Part shown: in pieces, positions 35,826 through 45,373 of the stretch | How the letters are laid out: each line of letters begins with the position of its first letter | Numbering within the stretch: position 1 is the first letter of the stretch | DNA from: Candidatus Polarisedimenticolia bacterium | GTDB taxonomy: Bacteria > Acidobacteriota > Polarisedimenticolia > Gp22-AA2 | Length of the DNA stretch: 64,000 nucleotides | Assembly: GCA_036001465.1 (NCBI GenBank) | Contig: DASYUH010000086.1 | Coordinates: forward strand, 1-64,000 | Direction: 5' to 3' | The notes under the pieces: generated by a model | The model's database searches: none | Told to the model about the DNA's origin: nothing | What the model saw: only the letters and a program-made list of their open reading frames with translations | Program-made: the position numbers and the translations under genes

Positions 35826-35861
35826 GCGGGCGGCGCCTCCACGGGCCGCCCGCATTTTTTT
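35826..35861 (+). terminator. intrinsic terminator after pilA
   Basis: GCGGGCGGC (35826-35834) pairs with GCCGCCCGC (35845-35853), followed by A and seven T (35855-35861). It limits the transcript to pilA, as expected for a highly expressed pilin. Confidence 0.93.
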
Positions 35862-35914
35862 GCGCGCGTCCCGGGCCGCCTCGAGCCGCCGCCCGAAGGC
35901 GCGGGGAGTGACCG

Positions 35915-37582
35915 GTGCCGCCTGATCCGATCCGGCCCGCCCGCGTCCCGCTCCTCGTTGCGGCGCTCGGCTGCGCCGTCCTGGCGCTGGCCGTGCTCCT
36001 CCCCCCCGAGATCGACCCGATCGCGGGCGCCGCGTGCAAGGCGCTCCTGGCCGCAGCGATCGGCCTCCTCGCCCTGGAGGGCGGGGATCGGCCGGCGTTT
36101 CTCCCGGCCTGGACCTGGGGCCTCCTGCCGTTCGCCATCGTGGCGATCGCGACCGCGGCCTGCCGCGCGCGCGCGCTGGATGAAGCGAGCGATGCCACGG
36201 CGCTCATCCTGGCCGCCCTGATCGGCCGCAGGATGGCGACGGAGCCCCGGGCTCGTGACGCCTTCGTCGGCCTGCTGGTGACTCTCGCCTGCGTCGCCGC
36301 CCTTCGCGCGGTCATGCAGCACCACGTGATCTACCCGATCGAGGCGGGCGCCCTGCGCGCCGGAGGAGGAGAGGGATCGGCCCTGGTCCTGGCGCGTCTC
36401 GAGGCGGGCCGCCCGTCCGGGCCCTTCACGCTCCCCGCCGCCCTGGGCGGGTTCCTCGCGATGAGTCTCCCCCTGACCCTCGCCCTGATGAGGCGCGCGC
36501 CCGGGACCGTCGCACGGGCCGGCATCCTCCTGGCGGCGCTGCTCCAGGGATACGCGCTCTTTCTGACCCGATCGGTCGGGGCGCTCCTGGCGACCACGGT
36601 CTCGATCGTCCTGGCGCTCCCGTTCATCGCTCCGGGGCGCCCGGCCCGGCTGCGCGCGGGCGTGCTGGCGCTGGCGATCGCCGGCGCGGCCTTCTTCCTG
36701 TATGCGCGCCGCGGGGAGATCGGCTCGCCCGGCTCCGATCCATTCCTCCTGCGGGCGGGCAACTGGCGCGCCGCCGTGCTGATGATCCGCGATCATCCGC
36801 TGTTCGGCACCGGGCCGGGATCGTTCGGCACCTTCTACCCCCGGTACATCGAGCCCGGGATGAACGAGACGCGCTACGCGCACGATTCGTATCTTCAAGC
36901 CGTGGCCGGCTGGGGAGCGTGGGCGATCGTGCCTCTGATCCTGTTCGCCGCGGCCGTGGGGTCGCGGCTGCGCTCTGCCTGGCGCGCCGGCGGAGGAGAC
37001 CTGCCGGTGCTCGCCGCCGGGGCGGCGTTCCTGGTGCACAACCTGATCGATTTCACCGCCTTCCTGCCGGGCGTGGCGCTGCCGGCGAGCGTACTTCTCG
37101 GGGCCGGCCTGGCGACCCAGGGGGACCGAGAGCGAACGTCACGACGAGCTCCGGCCGCCCTGGCGCTCGTCCTGGCCCTGGCGCTGCCGGCCCACGCCGT
37201 CGCGGGCGCCCTGTCCCGGAATCTGCTGAAGCGAGCGCAGGAGGCGGCCTCGGACGGGGAACCGGGGACGGCCCTGGCGCTGGCGCGCCTCGCGGCGGCC
37301 CGCCGTCCGTCCGATCCGTCCCCCCCGGCATTCATCTCGGAGTGGGTCCTGGCGCACGGCATGCGAGACATGGCGCTTGGGGCCGAAGGGGAGCGCGCCG
37401 CGCTCCTGGCCGCGAGGCTCGACCCGGAATCGGCCATCCGGCACTACACCCTGTCGCTCTACCACGCGGCCGCGGAACGCCCTGCCGATGCCTATCGCGA
37501 GCTGCTGGCGGCGCATCGCCTCTACCCGCTCAAGGAGCTTTACCGCGCGGGCCTGCGTCCGTTCGAGGCTCGAAACCGATGA
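35915..37582 (+). CDS. O-antigen ligase/polymerase-like membrane protein (Wzy_C family)
   Basis: 555 residues from GTG 35915 (GGGGAG upstream). About ten to twelve membrane helices, then a soluble tail of about 130 residues with helical-repeat character. The large periplasmic loop has RAGNWRAAVLMIRDHPLFGTGPGSFGTFYPRY and AHDSYLQAVAGWG; the loop Arg and the His in AHDSYLQ are the conserved residues of WaaL/Wzy/PglL enzymes, which transfer or polymerise lipid-linked glycans. Ligase, polymerase and protein O-glycosyltransferase cannot be told apart from sequence. It overlaps the next, similar gene by four bases. Confidence 0.82.
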   Translation: MPPDPIRPARVPLLVAALGCAVLALAVLLPPEIDPIAGAACKALLAAAIGLLALEGGDRPAFLPAWTWGLLPFAIVAIATAACRARALDEASDATALILAALIGRRMATEPRARDAFVGLLVTLACVAALRAVMQHHVIYPIEAGALRAGGGEGSALVLARLEAGRPSGPFTLPAALGGFLAMSLPLTLALMRRAPGTVARAGILLAALLQGYALFLTRSVGALLATTVSIVLALPFIAPGRPARLRAGVLALAIAGAAFFLYARRGEIGSPGSDPFLLRAGNWRAAVLMIRDHPLFGTGPGSFGTFYPRYIEPGMNETRYAHDSYLQAVAGWGAWAIVPLILFAAAVGSRLRSAWRAGGGDLPVLAAGAAFLVHNLIDFTAFLPGVALPASVLLGAGLATQGDRERTSRRAPAALALVLALALPAHAVAGALSRNLLKRAQEAASDGEPGTALALARLAAARRPSDPSPPAFISEWVLAHGMRDMALGAEGERAALLAARLDPESAIRHYTLSLYHAAAERPADAYRELLAAHRLYPLKELYRAGLRPFEARNR

Positions 37583-39576
37583 TGAGGTTTTCGCTTCTTG
37601 CCGTCGGCGCGGGAATCGTCCTTCTGGCTCCGTTCCGCGAGGGGGGACGCGACCCGGCGGCGCTCTTCCTTCTGCACAGCCTCGTGCTTCTGTACGTGGC
37701 GGTGGCGTCCCCGGCCTGGATGCGATCGATCCGAATCGGTCGTCCCGATTTCACCGATCCCCTCGTTCCGGTGGCTCTTGCGATGGGCGCCGCCCTGGCC
37801 GCGGCCGGCGCCTCGGCCCTGGCCGCCGCGTACCCGTACGCTGCGGGCCTTGGGGCATGCGACTTCCTCATGCCCTGCCTGTTGCTTGCCGTCGCGGCTC
37901 TCGCCGCCACCGCCGAGGCGGACCTCAGTCGACTCCGCGCGCTGGTGGCCGTCTCCTCCGCGGCGCAGGCGCTCCTGGTTCTGGCCAGGTATCCCGGCGG
38001 CGGGGCGATGGCGGCGGGCGCGTCGTTCCTGAACCCGAGCCACCTGGCCGCCTTCCTGAACCTGGGCTTCTTCCTGAGCGCCACCGCGGCGGCGGCGCCG
38101 GTCATGCGGCCCCGCGCGCGATTCCTGTGGGCCGCGTCCGCGGCGCTCCATCTCCTGTCGATCGGCCTTCTGGAGTCGCGGGGAGCGTTCCTGGCCCTTC
38201 TCGCCGGGCTCGTGGTGTTCGCCATCCGCGAGCGCCGGCGCATGAGGCCTCGGCTGCGCGCGATCGCCTTCCTGATGATCGGGCTTCTCGGCCTGACCAT
38301 GAGCCTGGTCCTGCACCAGCGGTTCGCGCGCGCGGAGGATCCCTACCGCTATCGGCGGGTCGAGATCTGGAAGGCGGCGTGGCAGATGGTCCGGGATCGC
38401 CCGCTTCTCGGGTACGGGCCGGCGAATTTCCCGCATGTGTCACCGGCCTACAATTTCCCGATCGATGACGGCCCGGTGCGCTACGGCCGCACCTTTCACG
38501 GGGCGCACAACGCCTACCTGACTCTCGTCGCCGAAGCCGGGGCGCCCGGGGCGGCGTGCTTCGCGGCGGCCGCCGTGGCCAGTCTTCTCGCCCTGCTGAG
38601 GAGAAAAGGGAGAGCGGCCGCCATCGATCTCGACGGCAGCCTGAGCGGCGTCGGCCTCGCGATCCTGGCGCTCCTCGTCCACGCCACCGTGGAGGACCTG
38701 CAGGAGCGCCCGGCCCTGACGATCCTTCCGGCCTTGCTCGCCGGCACGGCCCTGGGTGTCCTGCGCCGATCCCCCGCCGTGCTGTCCTGGAGTCCGGCGC
38801 GTCCCGCCCGTCTTCTGATCGCCGCCGGCCTCGCCTACCTGTTCCTGCTGGCGGTTCTCCTGCCGTTCCTGGCGGACCGGGAGGCGCGGATCGCCCACGT
38901 ACTCGGCCGCGAAGGCTTGCGCCACATGCAGCGCGCCGCCGCCCTGGTGCCGTTCCAGCCGGAGTACCACCACGACCTCGCCATGGCCCTCCTGAACTCC
39001 GAGCCGCTCTCGCCCGATTCCCTGGCGGGGGCCCAGAGCGAGCTCCTCGATGCGGAACGGCTCAAGCCGATCGACTACCGCTTCCCCCTTCTGCGCGCGC
39101 GCCTCGAGGCCCGTCTGGTCCCCCGGCTGTACGCGGACCCCGCCGCCGGCGCGCGCGCCGTCGAGCTTTACGACCGGGCCACCCGCCTGGCCCCCCTCGA
39201 CCCCCGCCCCCGGATCGAACTGGCTGCGCACCTCGTCGAACTGGGGAAACGCGATCAGGCTCTTCTGATTATTCGCGAGGCGCTGGGTCTCGAGCCGGGG
39301 TTCGTGCGCGCCCGCATCCTGGAGGCGTCCATTCTTCTGGACATGGGCCGGCGTGACGAAGCGCGGGCCTCCCTGGCCGCAGCCGGAACGACGGTCTCGA
39401 GCCTGCCGGCCCAGGTCCAGGACAGCGGTTACGCCCGTGAAATCCTCGCCGATTCGCGATCCGAAAGGGAGCGGCTGGAGGTGCGCCTGAGCGGGTCAGT
39501 CGGGGACCCGGACCCACGGTCCCCGGGAGACTTTCGAGTCCCGGATCGGGCTCCTCCGACGCCATCCGGGAGGTGA
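37579..39576 (+). CDS. second O-antigen ligase-like protein with TPR-like tail
   Basis: 665 residues from ATG 37579 (ATGA overlap; a second ATG is next in frame). Twelve or so membrane helices; the loop motifs are RRVEIWKAAWQMVRDRPLLGYGPANFPHV and FHGAHNAYLTLVAEAG, matching Wzy_C/WaaL. The last 200 residues form tetratricopeptide-like repeats (VELYDRATRLAPLDPRPRIEL, LIIREALGLEPGFVRARIL). It is not close enough to the preceding gene to be a recent copy. Two such enzymes in tandem right after pilA suggest pilin or capsule glycan transfer. Confidence 0.82.
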   Translation: MMRFSLLAVGAGIVLLAPFREGGRDPAALFLLHSLVLLYVAVASPAWMRSIRIGRPDFTDPLVPVALAMGAALAAAGASALAAAYPYAAGLGACDFLMPCLLLAVAALAATAEADLSRLRALVAVSSAAQALLVLARYPGGGAMAAGASFLNPSHLAAFLNLGFFLSATAAAAPVMRPRARFLWAASAALHLLSIGLLESRGAFLALLAGLVVFAIRERRRMRPRLRAIAFLMIGLLGLTMSLVLHQRFARAEDPYRYRRVEIWKAAWQMVRDRPLLGYGPANFPHVSPAYNFPIDDGPVRYGRTFHGAHNAYLTLVAEAGAPGAACFAAAAVASLLALLRRKGRAAAIDLDGSLSGVGLAILALLVHATVEDLQERPALTILPALLAGTALGVLRRSPAVLSWSPARPARLLIAAGLAYLFLLAVLLPFLADREARIAHVLGREGLRHMQRAAALVPFQPEYHHDLAMALLNSEPLSPDSLAGAQSELLDAERLKPIDYRFPLLRARLEARLVPRLYADPAAGARAVELYDRATRLAPLDPRPRIELAAHLVELGKRDQALLIIREALGLEPGFVRARILEASILLDMGRRDEARASLAAAGTTVSSLPAQVQDSGYAREILADSRSERERLEVRLSGSVGDPDPRSPGDFRVPDRAPPTPSGR

Positions 39577-39597
39577 TCGATGCCCGGCGTCAAAATG

Positions 39598-39626
39598 TGG
39601 ACAAGCCCCCGCCCGGGAACTATATT
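39598..39626 (+). promoter_or_regulatory. candidate sigma70 promoter of the polysaccharide operon
   Basis: TGGACA (39598-39603) and TATATT (39621-39626) lie 17 bases apart, each five of six consensus. Predicted start near 39633, about 40 bases before the first asparagine-synthase gene. It lies in the only gap before a 17-kb series of coupled genes. Confidence 0.65.
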
Positions 39627-39673
39627 GCCTCTTCGCAAGTCCTTCATTGTGTGAGAGATGACGGGGTCACGCG

Positions 39674-41617
39674 GTGTGCGGCATCTGCGGTGTCATTGAG
39701 TTCGGACCAGGGGAGCGAGCGGTCGAAGAAAAGACCCTCATCCGGATGCGCGACACCATGACGCACCGCGGCCCGGACGACGCGGGGATCTACCTGTCCC
39801 CCGACCGCCGGGTGGGGCTGGGACACCGGCGGCTGTCCATCATCGATCTGTCTCCCGCCGGCCGCCAGCCGATGACGAACGAGGACGGGACGATCTGGAT
39901 CACCTTCAACGGCGAGATCTACAACCACGCGCGGCTGCGCCCCGGCCTCGAGGCCAGGGGGCACGTGTATCGATCGCGCACCGACACCGAAACGCTCCTG
40001 CACCTGTACGAGGAGGAGGGCCCCGATTTCGTCCGCAAGCTGGAGGGGATGTTCGCCCTCGCCATCTGGGACGACCGCCGCAAGGAGCTCCTCCTGGCGC
40101 GCGACCGGATCGGCGTCAAGCCGCTGTACTACGCGGTCCTGCCGGGGACCGTCCTGTTCGCCTCGGAGATCAAGGCCATCCTGGAGCACCCGAGGATGTC
40201 GCGGCGGATCGACCTGGCCGCCTTCTATCACTACCTGACGTTCATCGCCTCGCCCGCCCCGCGGACCCTGTTCCAGGGGGTCCACAAGATGCCGCCCTCG
40301 ACCCGCGTGATCATCGACAGCCGGGGGACCATCCGTTCGGAGACCTGGTGGGATCCGATGGACGCCCCGCCCGAGGAGGGGGCGCGGTACGAGGACGAGG
40401 ACTTCTGCGTCGCCCGCGTCCGCGACCTGCTGACGCAATCGATCGAAAAGCGGATGATGGCGGACGTGCCGTTCGGCGTGTTCCTCTCGGGCGGGCTCGA
40501 CTCCTCCGCCAACGTGGCGCTCATGGCGCGCATCATGGACCGGCCCGTGCGCACCTTTTCCGTGGGCTTCAGAGACCACCCGGAGCACAACGAGTTCACC
40601 TACGCCCGCAAGGTGGCCCAGCTGTTCAAGACCGACCATCACGAGGTGGAGATCGGCTGGCGCGACCTTCTCGACTTCATGCCCGAGCTGGTGTTCCACC
40701 AGGACGAGCCGATCGCCGACTGGGTGTGCGTGCCCCTGCACTACGTGGCGCGCCTTGCGAGGCGGAGCGGCACGATCGTCGTCCAGGTCGGGGAGGGCAG
40801 CGACGAGCAGTTCTTCGGCTACGATCACTACCTGCGCATGTACAGGAACCAGGCGCGCTTCGTGAAGCCCCTGATGGGGCTGCCGCGGGTGCTGCGCGCC
40901 CTGACCTACCATGCGGCGCGCGGCCTCGCATTCCTCCTGCGCCGGGGAGGCGAGCGGCTCGATCTCCTGCGCTCCGTGGCGCTCGACGAGACCTTCTTCT
41001 GGGGCGGCGCGATCGCCTGGCGCGAGGCCGAAAAGAGGCGCCTGCTGTCCGACGAGGTGCTCCGCCGGATCGACGGGTTGAGCTCGCACGACGTCGTCCT
41101 CGGGATCGACCGGACGGCGCGCAGCCGCATCAAGGACAGCGACTTCGGAAAGAGGATGATCTACCTGGAGCTCAAGAACCGGCTGGCGGAGCTCCTGCTC
41201 ATGCGCGTGGACAAGATCACCATGGCGTCGTCGATCGAGGCGCGCGTGCCCTTCCTGGATCATGCGCTCGTCGAGTTCACCATGCGCGTGCCCACGGATC
41301 TCAAGATCCGGCAGGGCCAGTCCAAGTACATTCTGAAAAAGGCGATGGCCGGGATCCTTCCCGACGAAATCATCCATCGTCCCAAGCAGGGATTCGGGGC
41401 GCCGATCAAGGAGTGGCTGCGCGGCGACCTGTACGCCCCCGCCTTCTCCGGGGTCATGAACTCGCGCCTGCGAAGCGAGAACCTCCTCGATTACGACCAT
41501 GTCGAGCGCCTGTTCCAGGCGCATCGGAGCGGGGCGCGCGACCACAGCTGGCACCTGTGGACGCTGTACAACCTGAGCGGCTGGTACGATCACTGGATCG
41601 CCCGGGAGGCCGCCTGA
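39674..41617 (+). CDS. asparagine synthase (glutamine-hydrolysing)-type amidotransferase, copy 1
   Basis: 647 residues, GTG start so that Cys2 (MCGICG) becomes the N-terminal nucleophile of the glutaminase domain. Further marks are HRGPDDAG, FNGEIYNH, the PP-loop FLSGGLDSSANV of the synthase domain, VGEGSDEQFFGYD and RVPFLDHALVEF. In polysaccharide loci such enzymes are thought to amidate sugar acids rather than make asparagine. It opens the operon; the next gene starts one base after its stop. A related gene lies at 53599. Confidence 0.93.
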   Translation: MCGICGVIEFGPGERAVEEKTLIRMRDTMTHRGPDDAGIYLSPDRRVGLGHRRLSIIDLSPAGRQPMTNEDGTIWITFNGEIYNHARLRPGLEARGHVYRSRTDTETLLHLYEEEGPDFVRKLEGMFALAIWDDRRKELLLARDRIGVKPLYYAVLPGTVLFASEIKAILEHPRMSRRIDLAAFYHYLTFIASPAPRTLFQGVHKMPPSTRVIIDSRGTIRSETWWDPMDAPPEEGARYEDEDFCVARVRDLLTQSIEKRMMADVPFGVFLSGGLDSSANVALMARIMDRPVRTFSVGFRDHPEHNEFTYARKVAQLFKTDHHEVEIGWRDLLDFMPELVFHQDEPIADWVCVPLHYVARLARRSGTIVVQVGEGSDEQFFGYDHYLRMYRNQARFVKPLMGLPRVLRALTYHAARGLAFLLRRGGERLDLLRSVALDETFFWGGAIAWREAEKRRLLSDEVLRRIDGLSSHDVVLGIDRTARSRIKDSDFGKRMIYLELKNRLAELLLMRVDKITMASSIEARVPFLDHALVEFTMRVPTDLKIRQGQSKYILKKAMAGILPDEIIHRPKQGFGAPIKEWLRGDLYAPAFSGVMNSRLRSENLLDYDHVERLFQAHRSGARDHSWHLWTLYNLSGWYDHWIAREAA

Positions 41618-41618
41618 G

Positions 41619-43304
41619 ATGACCGGCGCGGCCGTCCGTCTGCGAGACGCGATCCCCGGGGAAGAGAGGGGTGCTCCCGAGCCTGCGGCCGCGGTCGTCT
41701 TCCTGGCACGGGATCGGGCGGAGGCGGGGAGGCTTCTGCCGCGCCTGCTCCCGGGCCGTGCCGTCCTGGAGGTGCGACGCGAGAACCTCGCGGGGGCCGG
41801 ACCGTGGGGCGCCGCCGCGATGCTCCGGTCCCTGCCGTGCGCCGAGGTGGTCTTTCTGATCGACGACCTCGACGCCCACGAAAGGCTCTGGCGCATCCAG
41901 GCTCTCGGTGCCGCGGCCGCGGGGAGGCCGACCTCCATTCTCGACCTGCAGGGACGGCGCCTGCGTCTGTCGCCCGGGCGGTTTCTCGGACGCGACCTGC
42001 CGTTTCTCGTCGCGGGACTGGCGGCGTCGGCGGGGGCCCTCCTGAGGACGGCGGCGCGCGTCCGCCGCCTGGCCCTTGTGGCACGCCATCGTCCGAAGCC
42101 CGCGACCGGGCGCCGCGTGGTCTACCTGCGCACCGACTTCTGGTCCGGCATCCGGGCGGGCGGATCGGTCGGGCACACCGCCGGGGTCGCCGCGGGGCTC
42201 GCGGCCGCCGGGTGCGAGGTCGGCTTCATCGCCTCGGGGCGTCCCGGGGCGATCGGGATCTGCCGGCACGAGGTGCGCGTGGTCGCTCCGAAGCGCCTGT
42301 ACAACGTCGGCCGCGAGGTCGCGGCGCTGGCGCACTCGTTTCACTTCGAGAAGCACGCCGCCCGCCTCCTCGCGGAGAATCCGCCCGGCTTCCTGTACCA
42401 GCGCTTCGATCCGGCCAATCACGCCGGGGTCGCCCTGGCGCGCCGCCTGGATATTCCCCTGGTGCTCGAATACAACGGCTCCGAAGTCTGGATCGCCGAT
42501 CACTGGGGACGGCCGCTCGGACAGCGGGCGCTGTACGAGAGGATCGAGGCGATCAACCTGCGCCATGCCGACCTGGTGTCGGTGGTCTCCGGGGCGCTCC
42601 GGGACGACGTCGTGGCGCGCGGCGTCGAGCCCGGGCGGGTCGTGGTGCTGCCGAACGCCGTCGATCCCGAGCGCTACCATCCCGGCCTCGACGCCACCGA
42701 GGTCCGGACGCGGCTGGGCCTGAGCGGATCCTGCGTCTGTGGGTTCATCGGCACGTTCGGCGTCTGGCACGGGGCCAGCGTGATGGCGAGGGCGGCGTCG
42801 CGCGTCCTCGCCGCGCGGCCGCAGGCGCGCTTCCTGTTCGTGGGCGACGGCGCGGAGCGGGGCGCCGCGGAAGCGATCCTGGCGGAGGCTGGCGTCCTGG
42901 ATCGCGCCCGGTTTACCGGGCTCGTCGCGCAGGAGCACGGGCCTGGTCACCTGGCGGCCATGGACATCCTGGTGGCGCCGCACGTCGCGAACGCGGATGG
43001 CAGCCGGTTCTTCGGATCACCGACCAAGCTCTTCGAATACATGGCGATGGGGCGCGCCATCGTGGCCAGCCGGCTGGAGCAGATCGGCGAGGTGCTCGAG
43101 GACGGGCGGACCGCGCTCCTGGTGCCGCCGGGGGACGAGGCGGCGCTCGCCGCCGCGATCCTGCGGCTCGTCGACCGTCCCGATGAAAGAGACCGGCTCG
43201 GCCGGGCCGCGCGCGCCGCCGCGGAGAAGCGCCACACCTGGGAGTCGCGCGCCCAGGGGCTTCTGTCACGCCTGCGCGACATGGGGCTTCTGCGATGGAG
43301 CTGA
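41619..43304 (+). CDS. GT4 glycosyltransferase with extra N-terminal domain
   Basis: 561 residues, about 170 more than its relatives. Residues 165-555 are a GT-B glycosyltransferase of family 4: RAGGSVGHTAGVAAGL at the acceptor side, VVVLPNAVDPERYHP, GTFGVWHGASVM, and FFGSPTKLFEYMAMGRAIVAS, where the usual EGFG is replaced. The first 165 residues look like a small Rossmann-type domain (AVVFLARDRAEAGRLL, VVFLIDDLDAHERLWRI) plus a basic linker, which I cannot assign. Overlaps the heparinase-like gene by ten bases. Confidence 0.85.
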   Translation: MTGAAVRLRDAIPGEERGAPEPAAAVVFLARDRAEAGRLLPRLLPGRAVLEVRRENLAGAGPWGAAAMLRSLPCAEVVFLIDDLDAHERLWRIQALGAAAAGRPTSILDLQGRRLRLSPGRFLGRDLPFLVAGLAASAGALLRTAARVRRLALVARHRPKPATGRRVVYLRTDFWSGIRAGGSVGHTAGVAAGLAAAGCEVGFIASGRPGAIGICRHEVRVVAPKRLYNVGREVAALAHSFHFEKHAARLLAENPPGFLYQRFDPANHAGVALARRLDIPLVLEYNGSEVWIADHWGRPLGQRALYERIEAINLRHADLVSVVSGALRDDVVARGVEPGRVVVLPNAVDPERYHPGLDATEVRTRLGLSGSCVCGFIGTFGVWHGASVMARAASRVLAARPQARFLFVGDGAERGAAEAILAEAGVLDRARFTGLVAQEHGPGHLAAMDILVAPHVANADGSRFFGSPTKLFEYMAMGRAIVASRLEQIGEVLEDGRTALLVPPGDEAALAAAILRLVDRPDERDRLGRAARAAAEKRHTWESRAQGLLSRLRDMGLLRWS

Positions 43305-45373
43305 GCCGGGCGCTCCAGCTGCCGATCGGCGCGGCGCGCGATTTGAAGAGGCGCGTCGGACGGGCGGTGCGCCGCCTGCAGGACGGCGCGCGCCTGGCGC
43401 TGCCGTCCGAGAACGCCTTCCTCGGCGACCTCGGGGGGCGCTTCGGCACGTTCGAGGAGTTCCTGGCGGCCGCCGGGCACGATGCCTCGAGCCGCCTGCT
43501 CCTCGGCGACCTGCGGCGCGAATTCGCCGCGACGTACTTCGCCACGCGCCACCCGGAGAGACGGGCGCGCGTCATCGCCCGGGCCGACCGGGTCCTGGCG
43601 CACCGTTTCGATCTCCTTGGCTCGGGAGACCGGGACCTGGGACCCCGGATCCCCTGGCACGCCGATTTCAAGGCGGGGCATCACTGGGAGCCCGGCGCCC
43701 ATTTCGAGGACCTGCGCGCCCGCCTCGAAGGGGATTTCGGGAGGGGTTTCGACGTGAAGGTCCCCTGGGAGCTCTCCCGCTTCCAGCACCTGCCGGCGCT
43801 CGGGCAGGCCCTGTGGCTGACCGGGGATGGGCGATATTACGCGGAGTTCCGCGCCCAGGTCCTCGACTGGATTGCGGGGAATCGCCCGGGGCGCGGCGTG
43901 AACTGGACGTGCGCCATGGACGTCGCCATCCGGGCGGTCAACTGGATCTGGGCGTACGCCCTGTTCCGGCCGGAGATCCTGGCGGATCGTCCGCTCGCGT
44001 CCCTGCTGTTCCGCTCGCTGTTCGTGCACGGACGGTTCATCGTCCTGAACCTCGAGGCCGGTGCGGGACCGAGCGGCAACCACTATTTCGCCGATCTCGT
44101 GGGGCTGCTGTTCCTGGGGCTCCTGTTCCGGGGCGCTCCGGAGGCCGACTCCTGGAGGGGCCTGGCGATCACCGAGATCGCCCGCGAAAACGAGCGGCAG
44201 ACCGGCCCGGACGGAGTGGACTACGAAGCCTCGACCTCCTACCACCGCCTGATGACCGAGATGGCCCTGACGTCCCTGCTGCTCCTGGAACGGGCCGGCT
44301 TCCGCCTGCCGGCCCTCCGGCACCGCGTGCACGCCATGGTCGGCTACGTCGCGCACTACACCAAGCCGGACGGCCTGGCGCCGCAGGTGGGGGACAACGA
44401 CGACGGACGCCTGCAGATCCTCGGCGACTACGACGCCGATCGGCGCGATCACCGGCACCTGCTGGCGCTCGGCGGGTGTGCCTTCGACGACGGCGCCCTC
44501 TTCGCCCTGGCTGGGGGACGCTGGGAGGAAGCGTTCTGGTTCTTCGGAGAGGATTGCGCCCGGCGGCTGGAGTCGCCGGCGGCGCCCCGGGTCAGCGTGA
44601 CCGGAAGGCACTTCAAGGAGGGCGGCGCCGTCCTTCTCCGGCACGACGACCTGTACGCCTTCTTCGAGACGGGCCCGGTGGGCCTGGGAGGGCTCGGGAC
44701 GCACGCCCACAACGATACGCTGGCGGTGGAGATCCAGGCGCTGGGGGAGGACCTGCTCGTCGATCCGGGGACCGGGGGCTACACGCCGGACCTGCCGCTC
44801 AGGGACCGCTTCCGGTCGACTGCGGCCCATAATACGGTGCGGGTCGACGGCGAGGAGATCAACCCGCTCCCCGGGAGGCCGTTCGAGCTGCCGGGGATCG
44901 ATCGCCCCGAGGTCGTGCGCTTCGAGTCGCGCACCGGATTCGACCTGGCCGAGGCGCTGCACCACGGATACGCCCGCCTTCCCGATCCCGTCGTGCATCG
45001 CCGCATCGTCCTTCTGAACAAGAGGACGCGTCGCTTCGTGATCGAGGATCGACTCGAGGGCCGGGGCCGGCATCGCATCGAATGGTTCTTCCACCTGGGA
45101 CCGCGCTGCGTGCTGGCCGATCGGGATCTCGGCTGCCCGTCGCGTTTCCGGAGCGGCGGGGTCGAGTTCGGTCTCCTGCCGGTGTCCCTGCCGGAAGGGG
45201 CCCGGGGCTACCTGGAGGACGATCTGTTCTCGCCGGGGTACGGCCGGGTCGAGCGCGCGCGCGTCGTGCGCTACGAGTGGACCGGCGATCTGCCGGCCAT
45301 CGCACGCTTCGCCATCGAGCCCGGAGCCCCTTCCGGGGGGCCCGCCCGGACGCTTCGGGAGGAGTGGCCGTGA
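43295..45373 (+). CDS. heparinase II/III family protein
   Basis: 692 residues. An N-terminal alpha-alpha toroid (about 90-400) with IPWHADFKAGHHWEPGAHF, VKVPWELSRFQHLPALG and SGNHYFADLVGLLFLG, then a C-terminal beta domain with the family motif LGTHAHNDTLAVEIQA and DPGTGGYTPDLPLRDRFRSTAAHNTV. Such enzymes cleave uronic-acid polysaccharides by elimination; in polysaccharide biosynthesis loci they may trim or edit the polymer. No signal peptide is evident at the chosen start. GTGA overlap with the next gene. Confidence 0.9.
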   Translation: MELSRALQLPIGAARDLKRRVGRAVRRLQDGARLALPSENAFLGDLGGRFGTFEEFLAAAGHDASSRLLLGDLRREFAATYFATRHPERRARVIARADRVLAHRFDLLGSGDRDLGPRIPWHADFKAGHHWEPGAHFEDLRARLEGDFGRGFDVKVPWELSRFQHLPALGQALWLTGDGRYYAEFRAQVLDWIAGNRPGRGVNWTCAMDVAIRAVNWIWAYALFRPEILADRPLASLLFRSLFVHGRFIVLNLEAGAGPSGNHYFADLVGLLFLGLLFRGAPEADSWRGLAITEIARENERQTGPDGVDYEASTSYHRLMTEMALTSLLLLERAGFRLPALRHRVHAMVGYVAHYTKPDGLAPQVGDNDDGRLQILGDYDADRRDHRHLLALGGCAFDDGALFALAGGRWEEAFWFFGEDCARRLESPAAPRVSVTGRHFKEGGAVLLRHDDLYAFFETGPVGLGGLGTHAHNDTLAVEIQALGEDLLVDPGTGGYTPDLPLRDRFRSTAAHNTVRVDGEEINPLPGRPFELPGIDRPEVVRFESRTGFDLAEALHHGYARLPDPVVHRRIVLLNKRTRRFVIEDRLEGRGRHRIEWFFHLGPRCVLADRDLGCPSRFRSGGVEFGLLPVSLPEGARGYLEDDLFSPGYGRVERARVVRYEWTGDLPAIARFAIEPGAPSGGPARTLREEWP

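Noticed and set aside
37579-39576. Tandem duplication of the two O-antigen-ligase-like genes
   Set aside because: They share the family motifs only; sequence and length differ too much for a recent copy, and no DNA repeat is visible.
40348-41622. Overlapping plus-strand frames inside the asparagine-synthase and glycosyltransferase genes
   Set aside because: They are Arg-Ala-Gly-rich out-of-frame readings of genes whose own frames show complete motifs.
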